From positions 1 through 64,000 of the forward strand of contig WOUS01000001.1 in NCBI GenBank assembly GCA_009772985.1: a stretch of 64,000 nt of DNA. The letters run 5' to 3'. Both the position numbers and the translations under genes were made by a program. The DNA is from Anaerolineaceae bacterium. GTDB lineage: Bacteria > Chloroflexota > Anaerolineae > Anaerolineales > Villigracilaceae. The notes beneath the pieces were generated by a model. It saw only the letters and a list, made by a program, of their open reading frames with translations, did no database searches and was not told the DNA's origin. Shown here piece after piece: positions 23,601-31,256 of this stretch. Position 1 is the first letter of the stretch. Each line of letters starts with the position of its first letter.

Positions 23601-25076
23601 CGTGAAATTGTCAATGATCGGGGCAGACTGGTTGGCGATAATGCTCAACAGGCGCAGCTCGTCGGGGGTGAAGCCTGCCCCGGCCTGGCGGTGGTTGCAG
23701 GCCTGCAAATACCCCAGCGGGCGTCCCGCCGAGACGAGCGGCATAAGCACACCGTCACGCAGGCTGGCCGCCTGGGCATAATCGTGGAAGCCAAGCACAC
23801 CCCAGGATTCATCCTCGGCGGCATCTTCGGTGATGAGCGGCTCCTGCCGCAGGAACATCTCCTCCGCCGGGCTGCCCGGTGGGAGCGCCAGCGTGTACAA
23901 CTCCACGAACTGGGAGGGCAGGCCGATGAACGGGACCTGCGCTTCCAAGGAATGACGGTTTTCGTTGAAGAGGAAGAAACCGATGATGCCGACATCAAAC
24001 AACGGGGCAACGGCCTGGATGAGCCGGGCAAACAGTTCCTGCGGTTCGTTCGTCAGGCCGATGGCCTGGGTCAGTTTCGCCAGGCCGCTCAGTTCCGCCG
24101 TCTGCCGCTGCTGCGCTTCGAGCATGAACGCGTTGCGCAGGGCCACAGCCGCCTGCCCGGCCAGCAGCTGCAAAATGTCGAGATCCTCCGGCGCAAAGGC
24201 ATCCGCCGTCTTCAGGCCGACCTCCAGCGTGCCGACCAGGTCCTCGCCCGCCAAGAGCGGGACGCCCATGTACGAGCGCATCGGCGTCGTTTCGCCTCCG
24301 GCGGAGGCCGGCAGGCCGGTATAGGTCTGGGTATCGGGGATCAGCAGGGGGCGGCGTTGCTCGATGATGGCTTTGGCATATCCCGCCGGGGGACGCGGCA
24401 TCCCCTTCTCGACGCGGCGCTCGGACCCGGGTCCGGCGCCGAAGCGGAAGGAGGTCAGCAGTTCCTCCACCGCGTTCCACATCTGGATCTCCAGCATGTC
24501 CGCCGGCAGGATGCGTTCCACGTTCTCCAGGATGGCCTGCGCGGCCGCCCTGACCCCCTGGTTGACCGAAACCGTCTGGCTGAAATCGGTCAAGATGCGG
24601 AGCGCCGGGCCGGCCACATCCCCCCGCCCCTCCGCCGCCAGCCCAGCCGGCAACTCGGGGCGCTGCAGCGATACCAGCAGGCCGGGGAAAGCGCCCGGGA
24701 TCTGGTACGAAACTCCCTCCAGCGGGCGGCCGTTCAAGGAAAAGCGCGCCTGCCCCTCGGCGGCGCACAGTTTCAGGAAATCTTCGCCGGGACGGATGCG
24801 GCGCGCCAGCAGTTCGATGTTCGGCTGTTCCCCTTCGCGCAGTTCGAACCAATCGCGCACGGTGGCGTTGGCGTAATCAATCCGCCCGCCGGATTGTACG
24901 ACCAGCACGGCATGGTGGTGGGTCGAAAGGCCGGCGGCCTGCGGGGGATTCGAGACAGGGATGGACGCCGGCCGCTGGCGTGGGACGATAAAGCGCAGCA
25001 CAATCCAGGCCAGCGCGCCGAAAACGACCGCGACCAGGACCAAAACGAGACCGATAGACACCAATTGCGCTGGCAT
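17637..25076 (-). CDS. giant sensor histidine kinase with eleven tandem GAF domains
   Basis: 2479 aa. One N-terminal transmembrane segment (about 8-30) and a PAS-like segment (about 45-135) are followed by eleven GAF domains across roughly 160-2100. Each GAF ends in a recognisable helix, for example GQAAVALRNAFML, NQAAIALENARLY, NQAAVAIQNGRLF. A PAS domain follows (about 2120-2235, VADGVLVTDSGNVINFLN). HisKA comes next, with the phosphoacceptor in ATVSHELRTPMTS (His about 2255), then HATPase (about 2360-2475) with DTGIGIP and GTGLGLAIVRQLV. The kinase half is therefore complete. GAF domains bind small ligands or chromophores; what eleven of them sense is unknown. It is preceded by one response regulator and followed by another. 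Confidence 0.93.
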   Translation of the reverse strand: MPAQLVSIGLVLVLVAVVFGALAWIVLRFIVPRQRPASIPVSNPPQAAGLSTHHHAVLVVQSGGRIDYANATVRDWFELREGEQPNIELLARRIRPGEDFLKLCAAEGQARFSLNGRPLEGVSYQIPGAFPGLLVSLQRPELPAGLAAEGRGDVAGPALRILTDFSQTVSVNQGVRAAAQAILENVERILPADMLEIQMWNAVEELLTSFRFGAGPGSERRVEKGMPRPPAGYAKAIIEQRRPLLIPDTQTYTGLPASAGGETTPMRSYMGVPLLAGEDLVGTLEVGLKTADAFAPEDLDILQLLAGQAAVALRNAFMLEAQQRQTAELSGLAKLTQAIGLTNEPQELFARLIQAVAPLFDVGIIGFFLFNENRHSLEAQVPFIGLPSQFVELYTLALPPGSPAEEMFLRQEPLITEDAAEDESWGVLGFHDYAQAASLRDGVLMPLVSAGRPLGYLQACNHRQAGAGFTPDELRLLSIIANQSAPIIDNFTLVRESRRRAQRSESLRRISSLAGSSATLDEILRYALQELGRLMQADAAAVFLLDEVQGALSLHTASLWGVSAEETAPLSRLFVDNAQFPSTVTGSRRSFLSTHLSEDQRILPVYRPMVETLRMESSILVPLVVHERGLGEMMIGSRKKDFFDSYDLQVMATAAGQLASAVESSLLSGQTDETLRRRIEHLSSLTRISRELSSTLDLNRLLQVVHNEALQTTRASCGAILFFETQPEGEPAIIAFTGDAPTGGLSPVEQAVLQDGKPRIVNHPDPQGYQPAHEGVLSELVAPISYQEKTSGLIHLHAAEPGCFDGTAIEITQSLAVQAAIALGNYQRYREQTQRNELLRRRSDAMTKLFETSSVLGIEKPLEESLETLAYGIQEATPFQVVLVSIVESETQIQRRVAGVGMPIETLNMLKARQQPWSGLGQLLRDEFKVGQGYFIPFDKTPVVSSEVELVTLLPDTSSQAPDAWHPEDTLLYPLHDSEGNPVGLISLDAPRDGLRPDRVALETVEVFAAQAALVIQSSRLLTAFRSQSETLKTSLERQEQLLSVSQSHLPVLLHKDLEQMIAIRNLERRARRIRAGLELTEIINRQVDSPSALLALGREMLTRLEMSVSIVAENTPEGPHLLHVLGNVPRGTSPEALFGQRNPLRASLQTGETLLVMNLEQDDAWRDTPLLASLHAKGFICLPILVEGKPVAGVLALSPEPMPALTDEDRQVYFQISRQVSIILQNISLLTETRRRLREVNLLLDFSRQLSGLDPDNVIKALLDSALRVVTAAHAGAVLAWDEQQAALVLKVAANYANVESLKDILYRPGEALPGRVFESRQPRRVDEVNFARDYNLPAEHLLRYREATAGRLPVSSLLIPIQTAEQALGVLVLDNFNTAAAFSAEDEALLLSLTQQVALALENVRLVQASQERASQLQAITNVATTMTASLQSGQLIAGLLDQLRSILPYDTAILWLRQEDRLSAAAARGFGDDEERIGLTVAVEDSALLKEMIGSMQAIIVGDVRTDPRFPALVEPDRLAWMGIPLVSKGEVTGVIALEKAEAHFYTVEHSQLITTFASQSAVSLDNARLYEESVRRAAELDQRSQRLALLNRLSASLSGSLNEEQILHLTAEELRSALVAARVSVVTFDRFGAAVERMTVPAAGGETQPRPMPAVPLFDRLRESLGVFSAANVATEPDLQPLAGFLEGTASLLVLPLVGGANLRALMFVHTAEEVRFSATEIELARTIANQAAIALENARLYQATVSRAEQLTIINRASYEIGLSLDPEEIYAAIHRAASQLMPAESFVIALLDEQQGDIEGAYLMDPGGRSPNVHIPLGEGLSGRVIASGEPLLISDMEQVEALGGQTFGEGQPRSIVAVPITMAGKIIGMLSAQSYQPNMYGTEEQQILGTLANQAAVAIQNGRLFAETSRLNEELEQRVVERTAELQREQRSTETLLRILTEVSASLDLDRALNRTLALLNDAIGAEQGSILMLNQQDGTIHYRAGYGYVTPVMTESTKPTPLKVGEGLAGWVIKNRQAVRIPDVRKDKRWVKLPLSSPLHRSVVAAPLMVGEEVIGAIMVFHRQTDYFTPEQMNLVQAIGSQVAVAINNAQLYELIRDQAERLGSMLRSQQVEASRQQAILEAVADGVLVTDSGNVINFLNLSAERILGLKSGQVLGQTLDSFVGLFGKAAQTWMLTIRSWSNNPASHQPGDTYAEQLTLETGKVVLVHLSPVIWKDEFLGTVSIFRDITHEVEVDRLKSEFVATVSHELRTPMTSIKGYVDILLMGAAGALNENQNHFLDIVRANTDRLSILVNDLLDISRIEAGRVSLSLQALDLREIADDVITDLLRRSQEENKPIGLTLDAPPDLPRVNGDLERVRQVLTNLVDNAYHYTPANGQITIHIQPVDSAVQVDVKDTGIGIPLADQDRIFERFYRGEDPLVLATPGTGLGLAIVRQLVNMHKGKIWMESMGMPGEGSTFSFTLPNYEVEE

Positions 25077-25088
25077 GACCGGGAACGG

Positions 25089-25994
25089 TTATCCTTTGAG
25101 CGCGGCTCCCGGAGCATCCTGCCTGCGGACTTCGGCAGCCATTTCGGTGATCTCGCGGATGTCGGAGAACGACTGCTGCCTGGGAGAAACCACGCCGACA
25201 GAGAGGGCCATCAACGGGGCTTTCTCCTGGCCTTCCGGCCGCGGAACCATGATGTAGCCCTGCTGCCGGTCCATGAAATTGTAGTGGCTCAGGATCTCCT
25301 CGGCAAAGCGTTCCTTCAACCGCTGGCGGATCTTCTCCGCCGCGCCTTCCGTGGTGATGACGACGAAGTTGGCGCCCCCGGCGTGACCGATGAAATCGTT
25401 GGGTGTGCCGATCTCGTCCACCACTTCGGTCAACAGCATGGCCGCGAAGCGCAGCGCGTCATCCCCGGCGACAAATCCGTACACATCGTTGAACTTGTCG
25501 AAGAAGTTGACGCGGATGTCCATGTATGCCCAGCCTTCCTGCCGGATGAACTGGCGCAGCTGCTCCTCGATCAGCCGCCCCGCGGGGAGACCGGAACGCG
25601 GGTCGGTGAGGGCTTCGCGCTCCGCCCGGCGGATGGCGCCCATGACGCGCAGTTTCAACTCTTCGATATCGAACGGCTTGGTGATGTAATCGTCCGCGCC
25701 CAGTTCCAGGCCTTGCAGTTTGTCGCTGCGTTCGTCCTTCTGGGTCAGGAAAATCACCGGGATGTGGCTGGTGCGCGTACTGGTGCGCAGCGTGCGGCAG
25801 ACCTCGTACCCGTCGATATCCGGGAGCATGATGTCCAGCACGATCAGGTGAGGCAGCGCATGGCGCGTCTTTTCCAACGCGTCCGAGCCGCGCGCGGCCA
25901 CATCCACATCGTAGCCCAGCCCGCTGAAATAGATCTTCAGCATGTTGGAGATGTCGTTATCGTCTTCAACCACCAAAAGGCGTGATTTTCCCAT
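25089..25994 (-). CDS. response regulator with degenerate GGDEF domain
   Basis: 301 aa. The receiver domain is about 1-125 (LLVVEDDND, phosphoacceptor Asp in [13 protein letters not shown], Lys in ITKPFD). The second half (about 135-290) has the diguanylate cyclase fold outline (LTDPRSGLPAGRLIEEQL, VNFFDKFNDVYGFVAGDDAL), but the catalytic GGDEF loop reads GGANF, so c-di-GMP synthesis is unlikely. It could bind GTP or act through protein contact. It starts 12 nt after the reductase-like gene's stop and precedes the giant kinase, its probable partner. Confidence 0.88.
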   Translation of the reverse strand: MGKSRLLVVEDDNDISNMLKIYFSGLGYDVDVAARGSDALEKTRHALPHLIVLDIMLPDIDGYEVCRTLRTSTRTSHIPVIFLTQKDERSDKLQGLELGADDYITKPFDIEELKLRVMGAIRRAEREALTDPRSGLPAGRLIEEQLRQFIRQEGWAYMDIRVNFFDKFNDVYGFVAGDDALRFAAMLLTEVVDEIGTPNDFIGHAGGANFVVITTEGAAEKIRQRLKERFAEEILSHYNFMDRQQGYIMVPRPEGQEKAPLMALSVGVVSPRQQSFSDIREITEMAAEVRRQDAPGAALKG

Positions 25995-26006
25995 AGGGCC
26001 TCCCGA

Positions 26007-27095
26007 TCAATTGCGTCTCCGCGCCTGTTGGGCGCGCTTGCGTATGGATTCGATTTGTGCGGCAGTCACCTCGCGCTCGAACGAGCGGAAACCGCTCAGC
26101 CGGAAACCGTGCTTTTCGGCGATGGCGGTGATTTCTTCCACGCGCTGGCGGGTGATGTGTTTGCCCAAAGTATAATCCTCGAAGCGGCCTTCCAGCGCCA
26201 GGGCCATCGTCTCAGCCATGCAGGCATAGGCGCTGCCAGGTGGAAAGCCAAAGTTAAAATGGAAATCAACGGGGCCGGGAACTTCGACCATGCCGCCGTC
26301 AATCACTAATATATCATCTCTAACTGCCGCCACCATTGCAGATACGTCGCGGGGGCGGGCCACGTCGCAAATTACGCTGCCCGGCCGGAGATGTTCGGGC
26401 CGGATGACATCGTGGACCGCGCTGGTGACGGTCAGGATCAGCTGGACATCGGACAACGCGTCCATGCTGGCGCTGGTGCGGAGTTCGGCGCGTGCCCGGA
26501 CCCCGATCCTGCCGCGCAATTCCTCGAGCGGCTCCTCCCGGCGGGCTATGAGGACCAGTTCGGCCACCTCGTCCGCCAGCAGTTCGGCGCAGACCTGGCC
26601 GATGGAGCCGGTTGCCCCGACCACCGCGGCGGAGGCCTCCCCAAGCGGGATATCCATCAGCCGCGCCGCCTCCCGGATGGCCTGCACCGCCATGGCGACC
26701 GTATACGAATCGCCCGTGGTGACCGGGATGTCGAGCGCCCGGGCGATGGTCACGCCCGCGTCCCCGACCACCGAAGTGAACGCGCCCAGGCCGAGCATCT
26801 GCGCGCCGAGTCTCTCGGCCAGGCGTCCTGTCTGGATAATCTTACGATAAACTGTCCGTTCTGGCAACTCCAACATGCGGCGCGGCGTGTACGGACAGGC
26901 AACAAACCAGCCCCGAACTTCCTTGCCCGTCGCCCGGGAGGTGACGCCGTTGATCTCGGAAATGTAGACGGGCGGGAAAAATGTGGAGAAGAAGTCAATC
27001 TGCCGTTCGGTGAGATGGCGGCCTAAGAACGGGTACTTCCGGCTGACATCCCGCTTGGGATCAATCGGGTGGATGATGAATGCAAAGGTGTCCAC
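26007..27095 (-). CDS. acyl-ACP-reductase-like dehydrogenase
   Basis: 362 aa. It resembles cyanobacterial acyl-ACP reductase (AAR), which reduces fatty acyl-ACP to aldehyde. Shared features: an N-terminal domain ending WFVACPYTPRRML, the segment LGLGAFTSVVGDAGVTIA, a TTGDSYTVAMAVQAI block, and a Rossmann NADPH site AAVVGATGSIGQVCAELLAD followed by VLIARREEPLEEL. No aldehyde decarbonylase gene is nearby, so hydrocarbon formation is not implied. Start GTG 27095 lies 4 nt after the previous stop and gives the natural N-terminus DTFAFIIHPIDPKRD; the upstream open frame overlaps the preceding gene. Substrate is inferred. Confidence 0.72.
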   Translation of the reverse strand: MDTFAFIIHPIDPKRDVSRKYPFLGRHLTERQIDFFSTFFPPVYISEINGVTSRATGKEVRGWFVACPYTPRRMLELPERTVYRKIIQTGRLAERLGAQMLGLGAFTSVVGDAGVTIARALDIPVTTGDSYTVAMAVQAIREAARLMDIPLGEASAAVVGATGSIGQVCAELLADEVAELVLIARREEPLEELRGRIGVRARAELRTSASMDALSDVQLILTVTSAVHDVIRPEHLRPGSVICDVARPRDVSAMVAAVRDDILVIDGGMVEVPGPVDFHFNFGFPPGSAYACMAETMALALEGRFEDYTLGKHITRQRVEEITAIAEKHGFRLSGFRSFEREVTAAQIESIRKRAQQARRRN

Positions 27096-27099
27096 GCGG

Positions 27100-28377
27100 T
27101 TACCATTTGAGGTCCGCCTCGCCGCGCTGGCGGGGATACAGACGCGGGTGCTTGGAGGCGTCCCGCAGCCGGTGGTGGTCGCTGTCTTCGTAGGCCACGT
27201 CGTGGTCAATGATGCGCCGGTCTTTGGAGGCGAAAATCACCACGTCCGATTCGATCATGCGCGCCGGGAAGATGATGATGCCCGATCCGAGACGGCAGTT
27301 GTGCCCCACACAACAGCCCAGCACGGGCCGGTTGGCGTTGGTCAGTTTGTTGTGGCCGTCGCGGGCGCGGATGGGTGCCGGGATGAGGTTGTAATCTGTG
27401 AAGGTGTTGCCGGCGCCGATGAACGTGTTGCGCCCGATGACGCACATTTGCAGGCAGGTATTTTGCGCCACCATGCCGTGCTCCATGATGGTGGTCATAA
27501 AGAGCGAGGCGCGGAACGGCAGGAAGGTGCCGTCGCCGACCACCGAGAGCATCAACTGGCAGTCCTGCGAGATGTTGACGTTGCTGCCGATGATGCAGTT
27601 CTCGATGATCGAACCGGCGTTGATGGTCACGTTGTCGCCGATGGTGGTCGGGCCGTGGATGACGGCAGTCGGGTCAATGACGCAATTTTTGCCAATCTTG
27701 ACCAGTTCCGAGCATTCCAGCAACTGCCGGCCCTCGTAGACCGCCTTCGCCAGCACGCGCAGTTTGAAGGCCAGGTCCCGGCCCAGGCGGTCTTCGAAGC
27801 GCGCCCCGCGCGCGAACAGGCCAAAGACGCCGTCGGCGATGAAGACATGCACCCACGAGTCGATGGCGATCATTGCCCGCAGCGGCACCTGGTAGAGCAG
27901 GTCGCCGCTCTCGGTGGCCATGTAGGTCGGGACGTGGTAATAGCCGATCTCGCGGGCTTGCATATCAATGACCAGGTCCTCCACTGCCGTGGTGGGGCCG
28001 TTGGGGTAATACCACAGGTCGGCGTAATACAGCCTCCCGGCGGGAGTGTAGGATGTGGAGAGCGGCAGGGCATGTTCGCGGAATGCCGCGTCTTCCAGGG
28101 AAAAGGCGGCGCGCACCGCGCGGTTGCGTTTGCGCGCGGCGGTGATGAATGCTTCGATGTAATGCCGGTCGAAGTACAGGTTGTCGCGGTAGACGATCAT
28201 CGGTTCGCGCGAGACCGGCAGCGGCGCGCCGGGCGCGAGTTCCAGTTCGCCGGTCACGTAAGGGGCCAGCAGGTCGCGCTGGTTCAGCCAGAGCGGTTTG
28301 TTCTGGATGCGCAGGTCGCGCGCCGGTTCGTTGAACGGCGGGATGAGACGGGGGGCAGGCAGGATGATCTTAAGCAT
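27100..28377 (-). CDS. left-handed beta-helix (hexapeptide repeat) protein
   Basis: 425 aa. The N-terminal half (about 1-220) is of unknown type. Residues about 225-380 carry imperfect hexapeptide repeats (IGKNCVIDPTAVIHGP, IGDNVTINAGSIIENCIIG, IGRNTFIGAGNTFTD, VGHNCRLGSGIIIFP), the left-handed beta-helix of acyl- and nucleotidyl-transferases. Such proteins are usually trimers. There is no sugar-nucleotide motif, so an acyltransferase or scaffold role are both possible. The neighbouring acyl-ACP-reductase-like gene makes acyl chemistry plausible. 4 nt separate the two genes. Confidence 0.75.
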   Translation of the reverse strand: MLKIILPAPRLIPPFNEPARDLRIQNKPLWLNQRDLLAPYVTGELELAPGAPLPVSREPMIVYRDNLYFDRHYIEAFITAARKRNRAVRAAFSLEDAAFREHALPLSTSYTPAGRLYYADLWYYPNGPTTAVEDLVIDMQAREIGYYHVPTYMATESGDLLYQVPLRAMIAIDSWVHVFIADGVFGLFARGARFEDRLGRDLAFKLRVLAKAVYEGRQLLECSELVKIGKNCVIDPTAVIHGPTTIGDNVTINAGSIIENCIIGSNVNISQDCQLMLSVVGDGTFLPFRASLFMTTIMEHGMVAQNTCLQMCVIGRNTFIGAGNTFTDYNLIPAPIRARDGHNKLTNANRPVLGCCVGHNCRLGSGIIIFPARMIESDVVIFASKDRRIIDHDVAYEDSDHHRLRDASKHPRLYPRQRGEADLKW

Positions 28378-28383
28378 AGGCGG

Positions 28384-29013
28384 TCAGTTGATGGGCGTCT
28401 GTTCTATCACTATTGTACACGCAGAATCGCCGCACGCAATACAACTGGTCTCTTCCACCAGGAAATACTTCCCTCCGCTGATCCAGTACAGGGCTTCCTG
28501 CAGCAGGCCGACGGCAAGGTGGCAGCAGGGCGAATCCGTTTTCCGTTCCCAGCAGAGCGGACAGCGCGCGATGTGCCAGTGAATGAATTTCTCGTCCGTT
28601 TCGAGGCGGACACGCTGGTCGGTGCCGAGGTTGAACAGGCCGGCAAAAGCCTCACTCCCGACCTTCAACTTGGCCGGCAGGGGGAGCAGGCGGAACGCCA
28701 GGTCGGTCAGTCCCAGGCCGGGGCCGAACTCCCGCAGGCCGTACTTGAAGCAGGCGCGGCCCGTCTGCAGGGCCAGGCCGCGGCCGCCGCGCGGTCCGTA
28801 GGCGTCTTCGAGGGCGCCCTGCATCCGGCTGATGTGCTCAAAGGGGAGACTCAGATCCTGGTTATGAGGAGGGTAGTGACCGATGTAATCCGGCAGGGAG
28901 GCCAGGTTCAGGACCGCGTTCACCCCATTGCGGCCCAGCACTTCTTCCAGCGCCAAAAGGATGATCCGTCCCATGCGGTTCGGGTAGAAATAGGTCGGGG
29001 CGGGCGCTTTCAT
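28384..29013 (-). CDS. V4R domain protein
   Basis: 209 aa. The C-terminal ~110 residues match the V4R (4-vinyl reductase) domain: HWHIARCPLCWER, a conserved CCHLAVGLLQEAL block and the closing cysteine motif ETSCIACGDSACTIVI. V4R domains bind small hydrophobic ligands or metals and act as sensors (for example in XylR/DmpR-type regulators and BchJ). The N-terminal ~95 residues are helical. It overlaps the upstream hydrolase gene by 4 nt, so expression is coupled. Role in the operon: probable ligand sensor or carrier. Confidence 0.85.
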   Translation of the reverse strand: MKAPAPTYFYPNRMGRIILLALEEVLGRNGVNAVLNLASLPDYIGHYPPHNQDLSLPFEHISRMQGALEDAYGPRGGRGLALQTGRACFKYGLREFGPGLGLTDLAFRLLPLPAKLKVGSEAFAGLFNLGTDQRVRLETDEKFIHWHIARCPLCWERKTDSPCCHLAVGLLQEALYWISGGKYFLVEETSCIACGDSACTIVIEQTPIN

Positions 29014-29807
29014 CCGTTGTTCGTCTCTTCATCGAGGAATGTCTTGAGTTTCCGGGCGAACGGCTCCGGCTCGTCCAGCATGATGAAGTGACCGGCTTTC
29101 GGGAAGCGCTCGATGCGGGCAAGCGGGATGCCCTCCTTCATCGGCTGCCATTGCCTGGGATGGACGACGTTATCGCGGTCGCCGAACATGCCCATCGCGG
29201 GGGCTTTGACCTTCGAGAGGAAAGGCCGCAGGTCGGTGCGGCGCAGGGAGGCAATACTGAGCAGGAAGGATTCCACCGTTGTCCGGGAGAGGTCTTTATC
29301 CATCATTGCCGGGAAACGCGCATCCCGGCAAATGAAAGGCGAGGCGGCCCGCATCCCCAGCCGGAAGGCCCACATCATGTTGAACAGGATGACGGCGATC
29401 GGTTTGCGTCCGGCCATCTTCAACGGCCAGGCCAGCGAGGAGCCGACGATTGGGGAACCGACCACGACCACTTTGCTGACGCGCTGGGGATATTGAATGG
29501 CGACCGACAGGCTGACGGTCCCGCCCATGCTATGGCCCACCAGCGGGGCGCGCTCGATGCCGAGGCGGTCCATGAACTGGTCCACCAGGCCGACAAAATC
29601 CTGTATGGCGTAACTTTCGCGTTTCTTGCCTGATTCGCCAAACCCCCAGAAATCCAGCGCGTAGGTCCGGTAATAGCGGCCCAGGTAGGCCATGGTCTCC
29701 TGCCACAAGCCCCAGGAGCCCAGCCAGCCATGCAACAGAATGGCCGGGCGTCCGCGCCCATAGACCTCGTAATGCACGATTCCCTGGTCAGTTGTAATGG
29801 AGGACAC
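29010..29807 (-). CDS. alpha/beta hydrolase
   Basis: 265 aa. Complete catalytic features: HGWLGSWGLW near the oxyanion hole, LDFWGFGESGKK, nucleophile elbow VGHSMGGTVS (Ser about 102), an acid in FGDRDNVVHP and the histidine in FPKAGHFIMLDEP. Esterase, lipase or C-C hydrolase substrates cannot be told apart from sequence. Its N-terminus closely matches the serine-less homologue at 16423-17247, so the two are paralogues at opposite ends of one operon. Confidence 0.9.
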   Translation of the reverse strand: MSSITTDQGIVHYEVYGRGRPAILLHGWLGSWGLWQETMAYLGRYYRTYALDFWGFGESGKKRESYAIQDFVGLVDQFMDRLGIERAPLVGHSMGGTVSLSVAIQYPQRVSKVVVVGSPIVGSSLAWPLKMAGRKPIAVILFNMMWAFRLGMRAASPFICRDARFPAMMDKDLSRTTVESFLLSIASLRRTDLRPFLSKVKAPAMGMFGDRDNVVHPRQWQPMKEGIPLARIERFPKAGHFIMLDEPEPFARKLKTFLDEETNNG

Positions 29808-29828
29808 AGCGGCAGTTCTGTGGAGAGA

Positions 29829-30380
29829 CTATTTCTCTCCATTCTCCATTTCAGCGAGGATACTGTAGAGCAGTTCCAGCAGGACGGCCTTGACGGTATC
29901 CCGGTCGGTGGCGGTGCAGGGCAGGAATTTGACCTTCGGGTCGAGGCGCAGGGCATGGCGCATGTCGTCAATCTCCCAGGCATCCTTCCTGTCCTGCTTG
30001 TTGGCGGCGACCACGTAGGGGGTGGGGGCGTAGGCGCGGAACGTTTCGAGGATGGAGCGCGCTTCGCGGAAGGTTTCGGGGCGGGTGCTGTCCACAATGA
30101 CGATGAAGCCCAGCATCCCCTCCGACAGGATCTCCCACATGAAGTCAAAGCGCTTCTGCCCGGGAGTGCCAAACAGGTACAGGACCAGGTCCTCGTCCAC
30201 GGTGATGCGGCCAAAATCCATGGCGACCGTGGTGGCTTCCTTGACCGTCTTCTCCGCGCTCGTGGAAATCTTCCGCTCGGTGGAGACAACGTCAATTTCG
30301 CTGACGGACTTGATGAATTCCGTCTTGCCTGCATTGAAAGGACCGGTGACAACCATTTTAACCGTTTGCATGATGGCCAT
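29829..30380 (-). CDS. Ras-like GTPase of the conservon (CvnD) type
   Basis: 183 aa. G1 P-loop GPFNAGKTEFI, switch I with TTVAMDFGRI, G3 LFGTPGQKRFDFMW, G4 NKQD, weak G5 CTATD. The strings TTVAMDFG and YLFGTPGQ..F.FMW are characteristic of the GTPases found in actinobacterial conservons (CvnD) next to sensor kinases and roadblock proteins, and of related MglA-like proteins. Here the nearest neighbours are a DUF4388 protein (upstream, 11 nt gap) and a hydrolase (downstream). It is probably a cytoplasmic molecular switch read by the other operon products. Confidence 0.9.
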   Translation of the reverse strand: MAIMQTVKMVVTGPFNAGKTEFIKSVSEIDVVSTERKISTSAEKTVKEATTVAMDFGRITVDEDLVLYLFGTPGQKRFDFMWEILSEGMLGFIVIVDSTRPETFREARSILETFRAYAPTPYVVAANKQDRKDAWEIDDMRHALRLDPKVKFLPCTATDRDTVKAVLLELLYSILAEMENGEK

Positions 30381-30391
30381 CCTCGAAAAAA

Positions 30392-31210
30392 TTATAGCGA
30401 ACGAATCCGATTAATCAGCCGGTTAACCAGCGATTTTTGTTCTTCTTTATCTTCCGTCGGGAAGATACGCACTGAAGAAGTGGGAGGCGTGAAACCCTCC
30501 GGGCGGCAGATCTCCACCAGCCCGGCCTGGAGCAGCCCGTAGACGATGCGGCGGATCTCCAGTTCGTTCATTTTCGTGGCGCTGGAGATCTGGCGGATGG
30601 TGTTGCGCGGGTTGATGTAAGAGACGACCCGCCATTCCTCCACGCTTAAGTTGATGTTGCGCAGGTCCGCGCCGGGGCGGGCGGTGAATTTGAGCGCCAT
30701 GTCCAGGCTGGGGATCTCGTCCTGCAGCTGCTCCCACTCGCGCATCTGCCGCGAACCTTCGATGATCAGGTTCTCGAGGTCCAGGCGGATGTTGATGCGG
30801 TCGTCGGGGGGCAGCATTTCGTTCTCGAACCGGAAGACTCCCTCCACCCAGGTGAACAGGCGGTGGACCACGTCGGTGAAATACTGCTGGAGGTTGACCA
30901 GGATGTCTTCCTGCGAGACATACCCGGCGTTGATGAGCAGCAGGCCGAGTTCCTTGTCTGAGATCTGGCCGTCGCGCTGCTGGATGGCCTTGAACTGGCC
31001 GGTGTTGATCTTGCGGGATTTATACAGGATGGAGGCCAGCCCGCTGTCCTCCTGGCCGATGCGCGCGTAAGCCAGTTTGCCTTCACGGAAAGCAATCTGT
31101 GCATTTTCACCGGGACCTTCAACGACAAGCGTCCCGGTCTTGCGGGCCAGGTTGATGAGGTTCAGGATTTGGGTGATCGTAAAATCGCGCAGGTTGCCCC
31201 GGAGAGCCAT
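30392..31210 (-). CDS. DUF4388 (PATAN-like) protein
   Basis: 272 aa. The N-terminal domain MALRGNLRDFTITQILNLI through RKTGTLVVEG, IAFREGKLAYARIG and the following 100 residues are typical of DUF4388. This domain is common in delta-proteobacterial and Chloroflexi signalling proteins and is often paired with small GTPases. The C-terminal ~80 residues (VVSYINPRNTIRQISSATKMNELEIRRIVYGLLQAGLVEI) resemble a winged helix. ATG 31210 is chosen from the domain boundary and a nearby GAGG; open frame upstream overlaps the promoter. First gene of the ten-gene unit. Confidence 0.85.
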   Translation of the reverse strand: MALRGNLRDFTITQILNLINLARKTGTLVVEGPGENAQIAFREGKLAYARIGQEDSGLASILYKSRKINTGQFKAIQQRDGQISDKELGLLLINAGYVSQEDILVNLQQYFTDVVHRLFTWVEGVFRFENEMLPPDDRINIRLDLENLIIEGSRQMREWEQLQDEIPSLDMALKFTARPGADLRNINLSVEEWRVVSYINPRNTIRQISSATKMNELEIRRIVYGLLQAGLVEICRPEGFTPPTSSVRIFPTEDKEEQKSLVNRLINRIRSL

Positions 31211-31256
31211 GTCGGTCCTCGTACCTATTTCTTTCGGGGATGTAAAACGTAAAATG

